DNA of 64,000 nt from SM1-50 sp964467345 (GTDB taxonomy: Archaea; Thermoplasmatota; E2; DHVEG-1). The stretch is taken from assembly GCA_964467345.1 (NCBI GenBank), contig CAYXPY010000007.1, forward strand, positions 12,530 to 76,529, read 5' to 3'. Position 1 is the first letter of the stretch; each line of letters starts with the position of its first letter. Under the pieces are notes generated by a model that worked only from the letters and a program-made list of their open reading frames with translations, was not told the DNA's origin and did no database searches. Positions 43,435 through 52,463 of the stretch are shown piece by piece. The translations under genes were made by a program, and so were the position numbers.

Positions 43435-43842
43435 ATGTCAATCGAAAGAGTTGGAGTATCTTTTGAACCGAAGCTATTAAATAAATTCGATTTATTGTTA
43501 AAAAAGAGAGGATATACGAATCGATCTGAAGCTATCCGAGATCTCGTAAGAAAAGAGATAATCGAGTCAGATATCAAAGAAGAGGACGCCGAAGTTATCG
43601 GCACACTCACGATCATTTACGATCACGATATCGGAAATGTTACAGACAAATTACTCCATCTCCAGCATCACCACCACCAAGAGGTTACCTTCACAACACA
43701 TATCCATATTGACAATCATACATGTCTTGAAATCGTAGTTATTCGAGGTATATTATCTAGTGTGAAAAAATTTTCAGAGAATGTTAAAGCCCTCAAAGGG
43801 ATTAAACACGGACAGTTATCAATAACAAAATTATCCATTTAA
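43435..43842 (+). CDS. nikR: Nickel-responsive regulator NikR
   Basis: 135 residues. An N-terminal ribbon-helix-helix (VGVSFEPKLLNKFD...NRSEAIRDLVRKE) binds DNA, and a C-terminal ACT-like domain binds nickel. The high-affinity nickel set of E. coli NikR (His76, His87, His89, Cys95) corresponds to His78 within a four-His run (78-81), His89, His91 and Cys97. It should repress nickel-uptake genes when nickel is plentiful. The likely targets in view are the divergent small membrane protein operon and its own gene. HypF, a nickel-hydrogenase maturation protein, is encoded just downstream in convergent orientation. Confidence 0.95.
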   Translation: MSIERVGVSFEPKLLNKFDLLLKKRGYTNRSEAIRDLVRKEIIESDIKEEDAEVIGTLTIIYDHDIGNVTDKLLHLQHHHHQEVTFTTHIHIDNHTCLEIVVIRGILSSVKKFSENVKALKGIKHGQLSITKLSI

Positions 43843-43890
43843 AACAATGATCTGACAAATCACGTTAATAGGGCAATAAAAACATTGGAA

Positions 43891-46071
43891 TTACTTACCA
43901 TTTTCCAAATTAGTTAAATACGTTTGACCATAACAGATACAACCGTCACCAGCAGGGAGTTCTTTATTGACAAGGACACCATTCTTTAGCATAAATTCTG
44001 AAATCATTTTATTATATGCTACTCCTCCTGAGAAAACGATAGGCGTTTCATTGTTTTTTAATGATTTTTTCGCGATCATAAGTAATCCTTTGGCTAAATA
44101 CATTTGAGCAGTGGCGGCAAGTTTTCCTTTGTCATGCTTATTATTTAGAAGATATTCGATTAAGGGGGTTGTCAACAATATTGTTTTCCCTCTTTCTTTT
44201 GAAAAAATAGGTTCGAATTCCAGAGGGGTTGTTGCCATGCTTTCTAAAATCATCGCAGGACGTCCATCATACGTCCTCATATCGCAGAAACCAAGCAATG
44301 CAGAAACAGCATCAAGAATCCTCCCTGAACTTGTCGTATATTTTAAATGAAAATCATTACGAATAAGTTTGAGATATACTAGGCTTTCTTTTTCACTAAA
44401 AAACTTAAATCTTACTAATTCTTTTTCACTTAAAATTTTGGAAAGAATCCCAAAGAGCATTTTTTTCGGATATATCGCTGCAGAATCTCCACCCAACTGC
44501 GGTTGTTCTTCAAGATGTCCTACTCGCTCGAATATGTTTCCCTTCCTCACACGAAACACTTCTCCGCCCCATAACTCTCCTGCTTCACCATATCCTAAAC
44601 CATCCATCGCTATTCCTGCATACTCTGTGATATTATGCTCAGCTGCGACACTTGCCACATGTGCCTTATGATGCTGTATCTGGATAAGATGTGCTTTATA
44701 CTTTTTAGCTAATTCTTTGGCAAATAGAGAGGAGTTATAACCTGGATGAAAATCACAAGCGATAATCTGTGGTTCAAGCCTTGTGAGGTGAATAAACTTC
44801 TGAACAGTCTCTTTTAAAAACTGATATGTGTCATATTTCGAGGTATCGCCGATAAACTGGGAAAGATAGCATTTATTGCCCTTTGTCGCACAAATAATGT
44901 TATTCATCTCAGCACCGACTGCTACAGTATCTTTGCATTGTATTGGTAAAATCAATGGGATTGGCGTGTAGCCTCGTGAACGTCTGAGAAAGAACGTTGT
45001 ATCGTGAATAACTTTTACCACTGAGTCATCACATCTGTTGACAATCCTGCGTTCGTGAGTCAAGAAGTAGGTACCAATTCTTTCTGTCGTTGTTATCGGG
45101 TCCCCAGGAATGTTACTTGATGTCATGACCAGTGGTTTGTCGATATAATCAAACATAAGATGATGTAAGGCAGTATACGGCAGCATAACACCAATAGTAT
45201 CTAACTCAGAGATGGATGCCAAGACTTTCTTATCTTTCTTTTTTAGAACCACAATAGGCCGCTGAGGACTTTCCAATATTTCTTTTTCTTTTTTAGATAG
45301 ATGCGCTATTCTTTTAGCCATTTGTATATCTTTGACCATTATAGCATATGGTTTATGCGGACGACAAAATAGTTTTCTTACCTTAACGACGCTGTCATCG
45401 TTACAAAGAGAAGAAGTATGGAACCCACCTACTCCTTTTATTGATACAATTTCCCCCGATTTGATAAGAGTGACTGCATTTTCTATTGTTTCGAGATCGG
45501 ATTTTCCGCTGATATCTTTTGTATCACGGAGGAGACGTAATTTAGGACCGCAGTTTTTACATGCGATTGTTTGGGCATGATATCTCCGGTCCAATGGATC
45601 AGTATACTCTTTTGCACATTCAGGGCACATCTGGAATTGATGCATTGATGTAAACGGGCGATCGTACGGATAGTCCTCTATCATCGTAAATCGAGGACCA
45701 CAATTTGTACAAGTGATGAAATAATAACCACATCGTCTGTTTGTTCTATCTCTTAGTTCCCTGATGCAATCAGAACATAAGAAAATATCAGCAGGAAGCG
45801 TAGTTTCCCCACTCGACACTGAACTTTTAAGAATAAAAAAATCAGAAAATGTTTTCCGTGATACGATTTGCTTAATTGTATAGTTTGATATTTTCGCTAG
45901 GGGCGGAAGATCAGTTAATTTTTCAATAAAATACTGGTCATTAACGATAATTTCAACGCCATTTCCTGTGTTTCGAACTGAACCAACAAGGTTGAGTGTT
46001 TTTGCCTTCCGATAGATGTAAGGCCGAAAACCAACACCCTGAACAATACCCTGGACGAATATCTTGTACAT
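43891..46071 (-). CDS. hypF: Hydrogenase maturation carbamoyltransferase HypF
   Basis: 726 residues with all HypF domains: acylphosphatase (about 1-88, GIVQGVGFRPYIYRKA), two CxxC...C zinc fingers (about 100-180), YrdC-like domain (about 190-375) and Kae1-like carbamoyltransferase domain (about 385-726, containing QHHKAHVASV and DGLGYG). It uses carbamoyl phosphate and ATP to make the carbamoyl group that becomes the CN ligand of [NiFe] hydrogenase. The ATG at 46071 is preferred to one three codons earlier, since TTATAAG lies exactly 26 bases before it (leaderless). No hydrogenase subunit or other Hyp gene is present in this window. Confidence 0.95.
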   Translation of the reverse strand: MYKIFVQGIVQGVGFRPYIYRKAKTLNLVGSVRNTGNGVEIIVNDQYFIEKLTDLPPLAKISNYTIKQIVSRKTFSDFFILKSSVSSGETTLPADIFLCSDCIRELRDRTNRRCGYYFITCTNCGPRFTMIEDYPYDRPFTSMHQFQMCPECAKEYTDPLDRRYHAQTIACKNCGPKLRLLRDTKDISGKSDLETIENAVTLIKSGEIVSIKGVGGFHTSSLCNDDSVVKVRKLFCRPHKPYAIMVKDIQMAKRIAHLSKKEKEILESPQRPIVVLKKKDKKVLASISELDTIGVMLPYTALHHLMFDYIDKPLVMTSSNIPGDPITTTERIGTYFLTHERRIVNRCDDSVVKVIHDTTFFLRRSRGYTPIPLILPIQCKDTVAVGAEMNNIICATKGNKCYLSQFIGDTSKYDTYQFLKETVQKFIHLTRLEPQIIACDFHPGYNSSLFAKELAKKYKAHLIQIQHHKAHVASVAAEHNITEYAGIAMDGLGYGEAGELWGGEVFRVRKGNIFERVGHLEEQPQLGGDSAAIYPKKMLFGILSKILSEKELVRFKFFSEKESLVYLKLIRNDFHLKYTTSSGRILDAVSALLGFCDMRTYDGRPAMILESMATTPLEFEPIFSKERGKTILLTTPLIEYLLNNKHDKGKLAATAQMYLAKGLLMIAKKSLKNNETPIVFSGGVAYNKMISEFMLKNGVLVNKELPAGDGCICYGQTYLTNLENGK

Positions 46072-46090
46072 CTTCTGCATACTTCATTAT

Positions 46091-46097
46091 CTTATAA
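46091..46097 (-). promoter_or_regulatory. TATA box of hypF (leaderless)
   Basis: On the minus strand TTATAAG starts 26 bases before the ATG at 46071, which decides between two closely spaced candidate starts. Confidence 0.5.
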
Positions 46098-46225
46098 CTG
46101 ATAAATAGATATGTAGCAAGAGAGCGGCTTATATGAATTTTATGGTCATCAAAAAATTATTTTCTCAAACGATTTTAAGTAACCTCGTCTCTCTCCCAAT
46201 ATAGAAAAACCTTCATAATATTGTA

Positions 46226-46627
46226 TTATTTTTTACTAACAATCTGATTTGAATTTTTTCTTTTGAAAATAATTTCAATTCTTCTTTTGAGATCATCGAT
46301 TTCAAATGGTTTTTCGATATAATCATCACCCAGGAAACTCCCTGCGTTCTTTGCCATTCTATCTGTTCTTGCTGTGAGAAATATAACTGGAATTGAATTT
46401 AATGAAGGGTCTTTTTTTATACGGTCAAATACCTCCCATCCACTCATATCAGGCATCATAATGTCCAAAAGGATAATATCTGGTTTATTGGTTTCCTTCA
46501 ACAGTTCTAAACATTTTTGACCATTTTCAGCACCAAGAACACGATATTCATCTATTGAAATTTCTAAACCAATTTTTAAAGAGTTAATAACATCTGGGTT
46601 ATCATCAACGACCAATATCGTTTTCAT
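46226..46627 (-). CDS. Stand-alone response-regulator receiver domain
   Basis: 133 residues, one CheY-like receiver: the Asp pair at 8-9, phospho-acceptor Asp55 (LLDIMMPDMSGWE), FLTART and EKPFEI. No output domain. It is closely related to the receiver at 11965; both share the LLDIMMPxMSGW block and the (V/L)LGAENGQKCL-type helix 2 region. It lies downstream of the PAS kinase gene on the same strand, its probable phosphodonor, as the last gene of a signalling cluster. Confidence 0.93.
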   Translation of the reverse strand: MKTILVVDDNPDVINSLKIGLEISIDEYRVLGAENGQKCLELLKETNKPDIILLDIMMPDMSGWEVFDRIKKDPSLNSIPVIFLTARTDRMAKNAGSFLGDDYIEKPFEIDDLKRRIEIIFKRKNSNQIVSKK

Positions 46628-46686
46628 AGCATCTATCCCTCAAGATATGTATTCATCGTTCCTTCTTTAGTTTTTTCATACGGCCC

Positions 46687-48051
46687 CTAAAGGTGTAAGG
46701 TACCCCCAGGAGATTTTAAAGTGAAAAAAAATGTTGAGCCTTGTCCTTTTCCAGGGCTTTCTACCCAGATCCGCCCACCATGTTTTTCAATAATTCTCTT
46801 ACAAATCGATAAACCAAGTCCAGTTGATTGGAGATCATGCCGAGAGTAATCAACCTTGTAGAATTCATCAAAGATATGTGGAATTTGATGGGACTCCAAC
46901 CCGATCCCTGTGTCTTTAACCGATACAACAATAGAATCGTCTTTTTGCGTAGCATCAAAGGTAATTTTCACAGTATCTTCTTGTGAGTATTTCATAGCAT
47001 TTGAGATAAGATTATTAAATAATTCTTTAATCTGGATAGAATCAGCTTTCACAACAATATTTTTCGGAATGTTGTTTTCAAAGACCACGTTTTTTCCGTG
47101 ATTGAGTATTTTTTCCATGTCAAGGATATTAGCGACTTGCTCTGATAGAGAGACGTCTTCAAATTCGAAATTCGTGTTAGGTGAGTTAAGTTGCGCTAGC
47201 TCTAATGTTTTTATAACCAGGTTTTTCATATATTGAACGTTGTTGAAAATCACAGTAAGAAGCTCTTTTAACTTTGGATCTTGTTCTTTTTCTTTAACAA
47301 CAGGAATGAGAATATTAAGCGGAGTCAGCGGTGTTTTGAGATCATGACCAAGTTGACTGACAAATTCATCTTTCTGTTTTAACAGTTTTTCAACATCTGT
47401 AGTTCGTTCTTTAACCTTTTTTTCAAGGTCTCTATTAAGTATTGTTAATTCTTCTCGGGCAGAAGCCAATTCAATGTTTATTTTTTGAAGTTCATTATTT
47501 TTTTCATTAATATCAGCTTGTGCTTTTGTCAACGCCTGTATTGTCTTTTGCAAATCTTCCATGATGTTAAGCGTTGCAAGTTCGTTTTTCTGTAACCTAT
47601 CTACTTTTTCATGGAGAGATTTTTCTATTTTTTTCAATTCAGAAATATCAATAAAAGCGATAAAATATCCACTAGCAAGCCCATCTTCGTCTGTTCTTAA
47701 GACACTTGATACCGAAACTGAAATTTCTTTTTTCTCTTTTGTAAAAATGATCGTTTCATAGTTTGTAATAATACCAGAATCCTGGGTTTTTCGTATAATA
47801 TTGTCAATATCCTGCTTGTTTTTAAACAATAAATCGATGGATCCACTTAATATTTCATATTGCGCATAACCTGTTGCTGAGAGAAACGAATTATTAATAT
47901 CAATAATTTTTAGCGCAGGGTTAAGAGTAATAAGAGGTAGTGGAATAAAGCTGGTCAAATCTTCTACATAACTCTCTAAATCATTTAAATCAGCAGAGAT
48001 ATCCTCAATAGTGATAGATTGTTCAGGTCCTTCTTTTTCAATCATTTCCAT
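46687..48051 (-). CDS. Soluble PAS histidine kinase
   Basis: 454 residues without membrane segments. One PAS domain (about 30-145), a long coiled coil (about 148-225), HisKA with His236 (GHDLKTPLTPLN), and an ATPase domain with NNLISNAMK, DTGIGL and STGLGLSICK. The coiled-coil signal helix joins the PAS and kinase. It lies between a receiver and a V4R/HNOB-like sensor protein on the same strand, so the kinase may integrate inputs from the kinase-less PAS protein upstream. Confidence 0.93.
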   Translation of the reverse strand: MEMIEKEGPEQSITIEDISADLNDLESYVEDLTSFIPLPLITLNPALKIIDINNSFLSATGYAQYEILSGSIDLLFKNKQDIDNIIRKTQDSGIITNYETIIFTKEKKEISVSVSSVLRTDEDGLASGYFIAFIDISELKKIEKSLHEKVDRLQKNELATLNIMEDLQKTIQALTKAQADINEKNNELQKINIELASAREELTILNRDLEKKVKERTTDVEKLLKQKDEFVSQLGHDLKTPLTPLNILIPVVKEKEQDPKLKELLTVIFNNVQYMKNLVIKTLELAQLNSPNTNFEFEDVSLSEQVANILDMEKILNHGKNVVFENNIPKNIVVKADSIQIKELFNNLISNAMKYSQEDTVKITFDATQKDDSIVVSVKDTGIGLESHQIPHIFDEFYKVDYSRHDLQSTGLGLSICKRIIEKHGGRIWVESPGKGQGSTFFFTLKSPGGTLHL

Positions 48052-48069
48052 TCAAATTCCTATACTTTA

Positions 48070-48669
48070 TTATTCCCACGATATTCTGAATTCATGATAC
48101 TCGTCACCGTTATATTGACATTTTGTTTCTTTTATAGTAAGATTTGGAAAAGTTCCTATCAATTCGACAACACCAATGATATATCCTGAAAGATATGTAC
48201 AGTAAAGTGGATGAGTTATGAAATTTCTCAGTCGAACAATAAAAAAATGTTCATCTTCATGAAGTTCGCCAGGATCCATACTTCCAACGGTATAATGCCT
48301 TTGCCAATGACGTGGTATCTCTCTTGCCATCTTTTTCAGACTGACTAAATACCGCAACGTCAACTTGGTGAAGAACGAACTTTTCGTCGCTAAACGTCCT
48401 ATCTCTTTAATTTGATAATCATCTAAATGGAATACCTTTTTTATCGATAGAAGAGATGCGATACGTAACGATAAAGGGATAAGGTCCGTAGGAGATAAAG
48501 GGGAACTAAACCGGAAAGAAAAACCCATTTTTTCCATTTCTTTTTCTACAAGAGATACACCGTTTTCACTATCTTGAATTTCAATATAGATTTTATCAGT
48601 TTGGAGGGTAACTGCTTTAGCAAATCCTTTAATTTGGCTTATGTCCTGAACAGTATCATTTATCAACAT
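48070..48669 (-). CDS. Putative sensor protein, V4R/HNOB-like C-terminal half
   Basis: 199 residues from the ATG at 48669. The start is chosen because GAGGAAG overlaps the stop of the preceding gene (TGAGGAAGAAATG), a coupled re-initiation site; an upstream ATG would give 212 residues. The N-terminal part is mixed alpha/beta. The C-terminal ~110 residues, with HYTVGSMDPGEL, a helix through YLSGYIIGVVELIG, then ETKCQYNGDEYHEFRISW, resemble the V4R / HNOB-associated / DUF2378-like small-ligand-binding fold, where a Cys near the end is often conserved. Assignment is by pattern only. It is embedded between PAS proteins, so ligand sensing is likely (inference). Confidence 0.72.
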   Translation of the reverse strand: MLINDTVQDISQIKGFAKAVTLQTDKIYIEIQDSENGVSLVEKEMEKMGFSFRFSSPLSPTDLIPLSLRIASLLSIKKVFHLDDYQIKEIGRLATKSSFFTKLTLRYLVSLKKMAREIPRHWQRHYTVGSMDPGELHEDEHFFIVRLRNFITHPLYCTYLSGYIIGVVELIGTFPNLTIKETKCQYNGDEYHEFRISWE

Positions 48670-48676
48670 TTCTTCC

Positions 48677-50962
48677 TCACTTCCAACCGTTTTTTTTATT
48701 TTCTTCAAGTTCCATTAGTCTTTCTTTTAGCATTTGATTTTCCTTTTTTAATTGTATCATTTTCATTTCCCGATTCACAGTAATGTTTTTATATCGCTCT
48801 AATTCTTCAATTTTGATTTTCAAATCCTGTTCAATAACTTTTGTATCAGTGATGTTACGAACGACGCTGACAATATATTTTAATTTTTTATCTTGATCTG
48901 AAACTGGAGCCCACGAATGAGAGACCCATCGTACCGAACCATTCTTCGTAAGAACTCGGTATTCAAAATTTGCGCCCGGTACGCCTTCCAAAGCTTTTGC
49001 GAGTGCAGAATGAACTTTTTCAACGTCATCATGATGAAAAATCTCTGGAATTTTTCCAACTACATCATGGGGAGGAGTCCCTAAGACATCCAAACAAGCA
49101 GGACTGATATAATCAACTCGACCCATAGGATTTGTTAGCATTATGACATCCCGGGTGTTTTCGACGATACTTCTATATTTTTCTTCACTTTCCCTCAATA
49201 ATTCATTTGACTTCTTATAATCTGTAATATCAATACACACCGACAGGATAGCTTGTTCATCACCAAAGTTTATGACCTCAGCAGAATAACGTGTGACAAT
49301 GATACTACCATTTTTTGCTCTGAAACGAAATTCATGATCAAATACTGAACCAACCCGCTTTAATTCATCAAAAATAAATTTTCGATCATTACTATCTACC
49401 CAGATATTTAATCCAACAGTTGTCCCGGATAGTAGCTCGTCACGAGTATAACCAATGAGTTTTTCAACTGATTTGTTTACCTCAAGGAATCGACCATCAC
49501 TCATACGGGTTAAAGCGATAGCAACAGGACTTGATTTAAACGCCTTCATAAATTTTTCTTCCGATTTTTTTAACGCTTGATCCATTCGTATACGATTCGT
49601 GATATCTTCAAGTTCAGCGATGAAAATAGAAGGAACACCTTGCTGATCTCGTATGGTACTTACAATTACTTTTCCAAAAATCTCACTTTTATCCTTCTTT
49701 ATATATCGCTTCTCTAAAGAAAAGTAAGAAATCTTTCCATCATAAAGGTCCTTTATTGACTGATTACTTTCTTTTAAATCATCTACATGTGTAATATCTT
49801 CAAAAGTCATTTTCTGAAGTTCACTTTCAGTATACCCAAGTATCTTACAGAACGCGTCATTTGCATTGATAAAATATTTATTAGTACCACAGGTAGCGAT
49901 TCCTATTGGAGCATTCATGACAATTGCTTTGATTTGTTCTTGATTCTTCTTTTGTTCAAAATCCATTTTTTTACGGATGCTACTATCTCGGACAAAAGCC
50001 CAGAAACCACAAAGCCCGTTCCGATCATCATTAAGCGCATAGGTTTGGATCTCTATTGGAAAGATCGTTCCATTTTTATGGATATACTCTTTTTCATACA
50101 AATCAGAATAACCACGTATTTTGACCTGTCCATTAAGAATTCTACTTTCAAATTCATGCCATTTAACAGGTGTAATGTCGTTATAGGTAAAATTCCGTAG
50201 CTCTATCATGGAGTATCCAAGCATATTAGCAAATGCGGTATTACATTCAGTGATTTTTCCAGTTAAATCAACAGCAGCAAATCCATCTCGTAAATTATCA
50301 TACAAGTTACGATATTTTTTCTCAGATTCTATAAGTGCTTCCTGGGATTTCTTATAGTCGGTGATATCCTTTGATACAAACAGTAATTCATTTTTTACAA
50401 TATCAACTGTACTTCGTAAAACATGCCATTGACCTGATTTATCACGAAAACGAAAATCAATGTTTTGGGTAGTGTTCAACGGTTTCGTAGCCGATTCGTT
50501 AATCTTTTTCGCATCAATGTACTGAATTAATAATTCTAATAATTGCTCTATGTCGTCTTCATGAATAAAATCCAGACCAGATTTTCCTAACATATCTTCT
50601 TCAGAATAACCAAGAATCTTTTTATGAGAAGGACTGACAAAAGTAAACGTTGGATTCAGATCAAAAGTTGTAAAAGCTATTAAATCACTGGTGTTTAGAG
50701 CAATCAATTGATATTTTTCATTTAAATCCGATGAAAAGTCTGATTTTTGTTCATTATTAATACCTTGAACTGTGCAGCTATCTTTCTTTTTCTGCTCATT
50801 TTGGTCAGAATGAACACCGAAAAGCATCTCTGATATTCGACTCGATGGCTTTTCCATTTGATAGGAACTATGAGACACTGGAGAATCCGCAGTCAGATTT
50901 TTTAAATTTAAACAATCAACATTTTCCTCTATTTGTTTTAATTTTTCAGATTCTTTGTTCAT
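48677..50962 (-). CDS. Five-PAS protein without kinase domain
   Basis: 761 residues. After a disordered ~75-residue start come five PAS/PAC units (about 85-205, 215-335, 345-460, 470-590 and 598-715), recognisable from repeated GYS/GYT-E(M/L), I(H/D)xDD and DITDYK(K)-type ends. The C-terminus (about 715-761) is a coiled coil (IEELERYKNITVNREMKMI) of the type that links sensors to kinases in archaeal PAS kinases, yet the protein stops there. There is no HisKA or ATPase domain. It probably works through the separate PAS kinase encoded two genes downstream. Confidence 0.92.
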   Translation of the reverse strand: MNKESEKLKQIEENVDCLNLKNLTADSPVSHSSYQMEKPSSRISEMLFGVHSDQNEQKKKDSCTVQGINNEQKSDFSSDLNEKYQLIALNTSDLIAFTTFDLNPTFTFVSPSHKKILGYSEEDMLGKSGLDFIHEDDIEQLLELLIQYIDAKKINESATKPLNTTQNIDFRFRDKSGQWHVLRSTVDIVKNELLFVSKDITDYKKSQEALIESEKKYRNLYDNLRDGFAAVDLTGKITECNTAFANMLGYSMIELRNFTYNDITPVKWHEFESRILNGQVKIRGYSDLYEKEYIHKNGTIFPIEIQTYALNDDRNGLCGFWAFVRDSSIRKKMDFEQKKNQEQIKAIVMNAPIGIATCGTNKYFINANDAFCKILGYTESELQKMTFEDITHVDDLKESNQSIKDLYDGKISYFSLEKRYIKKDKSEIFGKVIVSTIRDQQGVPSIFIAELEDITNRIRMDQALKKSEEKFMKAFKSSPVAIALTRMSDGRFLEVNKSVEKLIGYTRDELLSGTTVGLNIWVDSNDRKFIFDELKRVGSVFDHEFRFRAKNGSIIVTRYSAEVINFGDEQAILSVCIDITDYKKSNELLRESEEKYRSIVENTRDVIMLTNPMGRVDYISPACLDVLGTPPHDVVGKIPEIFHHDDVEKVHSALAKALEGVPGANFEYRVLTKNGSVRWVSHSWAPVSDQDKKLKYIVSVVRNITDTKVIEQDLKIKIEELERYKNITVNREMKMIQLKKENQMLKERLMELEENKKNGWK

Positions 50963-51148
50963 AAGAAATCACAACCAAAGAGGATCTACTACCTACTCGA
51001 GATCACATTACTTAAATATTCACACAGCACCCATCCTATCTACTATGAATAATTCACTACATACGTCTTGGAATCTGACAATATGTTAAACAAATTAGTG
51101 CTATAAAATAGTAATGGAACACCATTAGAAGCTTTTATAATGAGATCA

Positions 51149-52450
51149 TTACGGAGTGAGTCTTGTTCTATCTCGTGGGAATAAAATACATTCCCGTATA
51201 TTGCTCAGTTCCAACAATTCCATAAGGAACCGCTCAATCCCGAACCCAAACCCACCATGTGGAGGCATGCCAAATCTAAAGGCTTTGAGATACGCGTCGA
51301 AATCCTTCGGATTCAGACCACACGCTTTCAATCGTTCAATTAACAATGAAACATCATGTATTCGTTGACTTCCAGAGGAAATTTCAACTCCTTTGCATTC
51401 CAAATCAAAACCTCGAGAGTATTTTTCTTTATCAGGCATTGTATAAAATGGTTTTGACTCCAAAGGATACTTAGTGATAAAATAGAAATCAACGCCCTGC
51501 TCCCTCATGATGTCTCCTAGCAGACGTTCATCTTCAGTACTCAGATCCATACCCCACTGAGTCGGTGAGTTCCTTCCTTGAATTTTACTGATAACATCAT
51601 CATAGCGTAAGCGGGTAAATGGTAATTTCGGGATTGTGACAGTTTTTTTAAGAACCCCAAGTTCCTCGTTACATTCAGAAGCACATTTCCACATCGCATG
51701 AACAAGATGTTCAAGGATTCCCATGACCTCTTCTTCATCTTTAATGAATGCCATTTCCACGTCAACTGCTGTGGATTCATTCAAATGTCTACGGGTATTG
51801 TGTTCCTCAGCACGGAAATACCAGGCGATTTCGTAGACCCGATCAAGACCGGTTGCCATCAGACTCTGCTTGTAGAGCTGAGGGGATTGTGCAAGAAACG
51901 CTTCTTTCTCAAAATAACGAAGTTTGAATACATCAGTACCACCTTCCGAGGAGCTCGCGATTATCTTTGGAGTATGAACCTCAAGGAACGATTGAGACCG
52001 TAGATACTCGTGTGCAGCGGCAAGAACTGCGTTGCGTATCTTAAATATTGCTTGTGTTTCAGGTTTCCGCAGATCAATAACTCTATTATCCAGACGGGTG
52101 TCAAAATCAGCCTCTACCTTGTCGACGACACCTAATGGTAACGGGGTTTCAGCGACTGAAAGAACATCGAAAGATTCAGGTAATATCTCGTATCCATTCC
52201 TCACTTTTTCATTTTCCTTACAGAGACCCTTCACGGAGATAACAGATTCTCGGGGTAATGAAATCATCTTTTCAAAGAGCTCAGGAGTCTTCTTTTTAAG
52301 GATTGTTAACTGCAGTGTTCCCTTACGGTCTCGTAAAATAAGAAATGCTATTGAACCAAGGTTTCTGATATCCTCAACCCAGCCTGCAACAGTAACTGTA
52401 GAATTGTTTTGATTCTTTGAGAGTTCCTTTGAGTAATGGCTTCGATACAT
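51149..52450 (-). CDS. aspS: Aspartyl-tRNA synthetase (archaeal type)
   Basis: 433 residues, the normal archaeal length: an OB-fold anticodon-binding domain (about 1-105) and class II catalytic core with motif 2 (FRAEEHNTRRHLNE) and motif 3 (GFGIERFLMELL). At the position of Trp26 in discriminating archaeal enzymes this protein has Glu26, and where they have Lys85 it has Arg84, by my own alignment from memory. This hints at a non-discriminating enzyme that also charges tRNA-Asn for GatCAB-type amidation. It starts 13 bases after the end of the phosphopantothenate synthetase gene on the same strand. Confidence 0.94.
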   Translation of the reverse strand: MYRSHYSKELSKNQNNSTVTVAGWVEDIRNLGSIAFLILRDRKGTLQLTILKKKTPELFEKMISLPRESVISVKGLCKENEKVRNGYEILPESFDVLSVAETPLPLGVVDKVEADFDTRLDNRVIDLRKPETQAIFKIRNAVLAAAHEYLRSQSFLEVHTPKIIASSSEGGTDVFKLRYFEKEAFLAQSPQLYKQSLMATGLDRVYEIAWYFRAEEHNTRRHLNESTAVDVEMAFIKDEEEVMGILEHLVHAMWKCASECNEELGVLKKTVTIPKLPFTRLRYDDVISKIQGRNSPTQWGMDLSTEDERLLGDIMREQGVDFYFITKYPLESKPFYTMPDKEKYSRGFDLECKGVEISSGSQRIHDVSLLIERLKACGLNPKDFDAYLKAFRFGMPPHGGFGFGIERFLMELLELSNIRECILFPRDRTRLTP

Positions 52451-52463
52451 ATGACACTCCGTA

